Shown in pieces: positions 6,719 through 8,610 of a DNA stretch of 8,610 nt. Position 1 is the first letter of the stretch, and every line of letters begins with the position of its first letter. The stretch is from an uncultured Clostridia bacterium (lineage in GTDB: Bacteria; Bacillota; Clostridia; Christensenellales; Aristaeellaceae). The DNA lies in contig CAMKAE010000088.1 of NCBI GenBank assembly GCA_946410395.1, positions 1 through 8,610 on the forward strand, in the 5' to 3' direction. A program made the translations under genes and the position numbers. The notes under the pieces were generated by a model. That model worked only from the letters and a program-made list of their open reading frames with translations. It was not told the origin of the DNA and made no database searches.

Positions 6719-7432
6719 TCAGTTCAACTGCAGCGGCTGCGCAGCCCCGGTATTCCGCGCCTCGTGCGGGGACTCTTCGTATTTCATCTCCAGCGCTGCC
6801 TCCGCCTCCTCCCGCTCCGCGCTGCCGTCAAACTTCCGGAAGCGTTTCACACAGGTCCTGGACATGGTCCAGACCACATAAGCCGGTACGAAGAAGGTGA
6901 TCACGGGCATCACTTGGGGAAAGATCGCTGCCAGGATGAAACCGCCCACCGCCGCAAACAGAGCCAGTAGTGTCCTGGGAAAGCAGGAAGCCATATGGAT
7001 CATGGCGTTATGGATGACCTGCCGGTTGGTCAGCTCGAACCGTGCCAGCGTCGGAAAAGCCCAGAGCATGAGGGACGCGGTCAGGAGCGCCAGCACAAAG
7101 ACCAGAGCAGTCAGGAGCCGGATCAGGAGCGTCCCCTCCATCTGCAGGAGCACATACCAGTCCACGACCAGGAAAGCGATAACCAGCATGAACAGCAGCG
7201 TCAGCGCGGTACCCTGGCGAAAGTTATCCTTAAAGGCCTGCCAGAAGGGCCGGAAGATGACCGGCGCTTCCTTCCGCTCAATGCGCATTCCTACCGTCAT
7301 CACGGCGGCCGCTGCAGCTCCGGTGGTGATCCCTGGGATGGAGAACAGCAGGAAAACAAGTCCCAGCTTGATATAGTCAAGTGCCAAGTAGATGAACTGG
7401 GAGAATTTGCTGTCCGGGTTGAACATTCGCAT
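6719..7432 (-). CDS. YesL-family (DUF624) integral membrane protein
   Basis: A 237-residue membrane protein with about five hydrophobic segments (near 20-45, 75-96, 102-126, 152-171 and 173-190). It starts in the DUF624 style with MFNPDSKFSQF, then a long first helix with SIPGITTGAAAAAV. The C-terminal tail is hydrophilic and acidic (EREEAEAALEMKYEE). Members of this family, including Bacillus subtilis YesL in the rhamnogalacturonan region, are usually encoded beside sugar ABC transporters and glycosidases. Their molecular role is unknown; help with transporter assembly or sensing is speculation. The ATG at 7430-7432 is chosen because GGAGGAGG (7440-7447) lies 7 bases upstream; a second ATG two codons on is also possible. 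The frame stays open upstream to a TTG at 7582, but that stretch holds the promoter and operator-like repeats. It is the first gene of the minus-strand operon. Confidence 0.85.
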   Translation of the reverse strand: MRMFNPDSKFSQFIYLALDYIKLGLVFLLFSIPGITTGAAAAAVMTVGMRIERKEAPVIFRPFWQAFKDNFRQGTALTLLFMLVIAFLVVDWYVLLQMEGTLLIRLLTALVFVLALLTASLMLWAFPTLARFELTNRQVIHNAMIHMASCFPRTLLALFAAVGGFILAAIFPQVMPVITFFVPAYVVWTMSRTCVKRFRKFDGSAEREEAEAALEMKYEESPHEARNTGAAQPLQLN

Positions 7433-7462
7433 CGCGATTCCTCCTCCGCGTTTGTCGGGGAA

Positions 7463-7471
7463 ATTGTAACA
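7463..7471 (-). promoter_or_regulatory. Extended -10 promoter of the glycosidase operon
   Basis: On the minus strand TGTTACAAT matches an extended -10 element (TG, one base, then TACAAT, five of six to consensus). The -35 region is poor and is covered by the GGAATTC palindrome. A start near 7456 would give a leader of about 24 bases containing the ribosome binding site. An extended -10 with no good -35 suits a regulated promoter. Confidence 0.45.
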
Positions 7472-7482
7472 GACCGCCCTGT

Positions 7483-7501
7483 GGAATTCTTCCCGAATTC
7501 C
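7483..7501. promoter_or_regulatory. Operator-like palindrome GGAATTC-5-GAATTCC
   Basis: A perfect 7-bp inverted repeat around TTCCC. It lies 12 bases upstream of the operon's extended -10 element and covers the expected -35 position (about 7486-7491), where a repressor or activator would act. The short spacer fits a dimeric DNA-binding protein. No regulator gene is present in the window. Confidence 0.5.
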
Positions 7502-7575
7502 GACCCGAAATGACAGAAAACCGACATCGTAGTGCGCTTTGACCGGCATGTCGGATTTGTGGGAGAAAGCGTCGG
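7500..7575. promoter_or_regulatory. Symmetric array of four CCGAC/GTCGG half-sites between divergent promoters
   Basis: CCGAC occurs at 7500-7504 and 7521-7525, GTCGG at 7550-7554 and 7571-7575. Both pairs are centred on exactly 7537.5, and the spacing within each side is 21 bases, about two helical turns. The inner pair extends to CCGACAT/ATGTCGG and the outer to TTCCGAC/GTCGGAA. A fifth GTCGG is at 7454-7458. The array fills the space between the operon promoter and the MATE promoter, so a cooperatively binding regulator is the simplest reading. Confidence 0.45.
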
Positions 7576-7583
7576 AAATCAAA

Positions 7584-7612
7584 AAGACACGGGCCAGGCA
7601 GCCGAATACAAT
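7584..7612 (+). promoter_or_regulatory. Sigma-A-type promoter of the MATE transporter gene
   Basis: AAGACA (four of six to the -35 consensus) at 7584-7589, a 17-base spacer, and TACAAT (five of six to the -10 consensus) at 7607-7612. The spacing is ideal, and a start near 7619 gives a leader of about 57 bases ending in a strong ribosome binding site. Confidence 0.5.
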
Positions 7613-7622
7613 AGGAACTGTT

Positions 7623-7640
7623 CAATGGGAACAATGGGAA
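7623..7640 (+). repeat. Perfect tandem 9-base repeat in the MATE leader
   Basis: CAATGGGAA occurs twice without a gap, in the untranslated leader 35 bases before the MATE start codon. It may be a small duplication or a regulatory element; nothing else supports a function. Confidence 0.5.
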
Positions 7641-7659
7641 GCTTTTCGATTCCTGAAGC

Positions 7660-7668
7660 AAGGAGGAG
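7660..7668 (+). promoter_or_regulatory. Ribosome binding site of the MATE gene
   Basis: AAGGAGGAG ends 7 bases before the ATG at 7676-7678. It is a near-perfect Shine-Dalgarno sequence and decides the start. Confidence 0.85.
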
Positions 7669-7675
7669 AAAACAT

Positions 7676-8610
7676 ATGCCGAGGAAAGAGAAGCCGACAA
7701 ATAAGACAGCTAATGAGGAAATGCTCCGGTCCGGCAATTACTGGACCCTAGCTCGCAAGCTCTGCCTGCCCGCCATCCTGATCATGCTGGTGATGGTGCT
7801 CTATCACATGGCGGACGTGTTTTTCATCGGCCAGACCGGTGATCCCAATAAGGTGGCCGCCGTGACGCTGGCTTCGCCCATGTTTTCGATCCTGTCCGGC
7901 CTCGGCGTGCTGCTGGGCAATGGCGGCTGCACCGCCATCTCCCTGGCTCTGGGCAGAGGCGAGTACGACCGGATCAAAAAGATCAGCGCATTCGCCGTCT
8001 GGGGAGCCATTGCGGTCGGCGTTGTGTTCACGGCCGTGGTTCTCCCGCTGATGAACCCCGTTTGCAAGCTGCTCGGCGCCAACAAAGATACCGAACAGTT
8101 TACCGCGGAGTATCTGCGCGTCATCGCGATCGGCGCGCCTGTCATCATGCTGACCAACGTGGTGCCTGCCCTGATCCGGGCCGACGGCTCCACCACCGAT
8201 TCCATGATCGGCAACATGATCGGCACGGTGCTGAACATCGCACTGGATCCGCTGCTGATTTCCTCCATGGATGTATCGGGCGCCGCGGTGGCCACCGTCA
8301 TCGCTAATGCGGTTAGCCTTGGCTACTACGCATATTTCCTGCGCACCAAGGGCAAGATCTACTCTGTTTCGCCCAAGGATCTGTCATTGAAGAAGGAAGT
8401 TGTCTGGACTGTTCTCAGCCTGGGCTTGCCGCTGAGCGCTGCCACGGTATTGGGCAGCGTGTCCAGCACCATCGTGAATAATTTGATGATGCAGTACGGC
8501 TCCATTGCCGTGGCCGGACAGAGCGTGGCCGGACGCGTCGGACAGATGATCTCCTTGACGGTGATGGGCGTATGCATGGGCATGCAGCCCGCCATTTCCT
8601 TTAATTACAG
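7676..8610 (+). CDS. MATE-family multidrug/sodium-coupled efflux transporter, MepA-like (5' part only)
   Basis: Membrane exporter that would expel drugs or metabolites in exchange for Na+ or H+. The first 311 residues are visible and the gene runs off the right edge; family members are usually about 450 residues. Hydrophobic helices lie near 28-52, 60-92, 103-126, 145-167, 175-197, 200-222, 242-265 and 275-305. MATE features include LPAILIM with MADVFFIGQTG (45-55), a short loop with LGRGEYD (91-98), IRADGST (167-173), LNIALDPLLI (186-195) and GMQPAISFNY at the visible end. The N-terminal 20 residues are charged and lie in the cytoplasm. It diverges from the glycosidase operon and shares its 243-base control region, but a role in sugar use is not implied by the family. 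The substrate is unknown. Confidence 0.9.
   Translation, partial: MPRKEKPTNKTANEEMLRSGNYWTLARKLCLPAILIMLVMVLYHMADVFFIGQTGDPNKVAAVTLASPMFSILSGLGVLLGNGGCTAISLALGRGEYDRIKKISAFAVWGAIAVGVVFTAVVLPLMNPVCKLLGANKDTEQFTAEYLRVIAIGAPVIMLTNVVPALIRADGSTTDSMIGNMIGTVLNIALDPLLISSMDVSGAAVATVIANAVSLGYYAYFLRTKGKIYSVSPKDLSLKKEVVWTVLSLGLPLSAATVLGSVSSTIVNNLMMQYGSIAVAGQSVAGRVGQMISLTVMGVCMGMQPAISFNY

Noticed and set aside
6717..6721. TGATG stop-start overlap at the end of the YesL-family gene
   Set aside because: The ATG opens only a 65-codon frame that is not the GH43 frame. The GTG at 6695-6697, with GGGAGG at good spacing, is the real start.
7433..7582. Upstream extension of the YesL-family frame by 50 codons to a TTG
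   Set aside because: It lacks a ribosome binding site, does not match the family N-terminus, and contains promoter and operator-like repeats.
7804..8301. Minus-strand open frame opposite the MATE gene
   Set aside because: It is a Ser/Thr-rich antisense shadow with no start signal; the plus frame has MATE motifs.

Overview
The window reads as an accessory carbohydrate-use locus of a moderately GC-rich Gram-positive anaerobe, most likely a gut or rumen Clostridia-type member of the Bacillota. That placement is inference. It rests on strong AGGAGG-type ribosome binding sites, GTG and TTG starts, a LipO/LplA-like solute-binding protein, a YesL-family (DUF624) membrane protein and a MepA-like MATE transporter. 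No rRNA, tRNA, CRISPR array or mobile element is visible.

Layout. From 7432 down to 491, a compact minus-strand operon encodes, in transcription order, a YesL-family membrane protein, a GH43 enzyme with a discoidin-like domain, an alpha/beta hydrolase with a GGSGGG nucleophile elbow, and a GH78 alpha-L-rhamnosidase-like enzyme. The first three genes are 21 bases apart or overlap by 20 bases. A 56-base gap before the GH78 gene holds a perfect 9-bp hairpin followed by TTTT. After 156 non-coding bases with several inverted repeats, the minus strand continues with the 5' end of an ABC-type sugar solute-binding protein that runs off the left edge. On the plus strand, a MATE-family transporter starts at 7676 and runs off the right edge. 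It diverges from the operon across a 243-base control region.

How the genes may work together (inference). YesL-family genes commonly sit in rhamnogalacturonan and related oligosaccharide clusters. None of the three enzymes has a signal peptide. The picture is therefore uptake of a rhamnose-containing, possibly esterified oligosaccharide by an ABC transporter, followed by cytoplasmic removal of acyl groups (alpha/beta hydrolase), arabinosyl, xylosyl or galactosyl units (GH43) and rhamnose (GH78).

The least expected signals are in non-coding DNA. Four CCGAC/GTCGG half-sites in the divergent region are arranged exactly symmetrically. A GGAATTC palindrome lies over the operon's -35 position. 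The same TCCGAC half-site recurs as a palindrome before the solute-binding protein gene. The alpha/beta hydrolase, whose substrate I cannot name, is the best candidate for undescribed enzymology.
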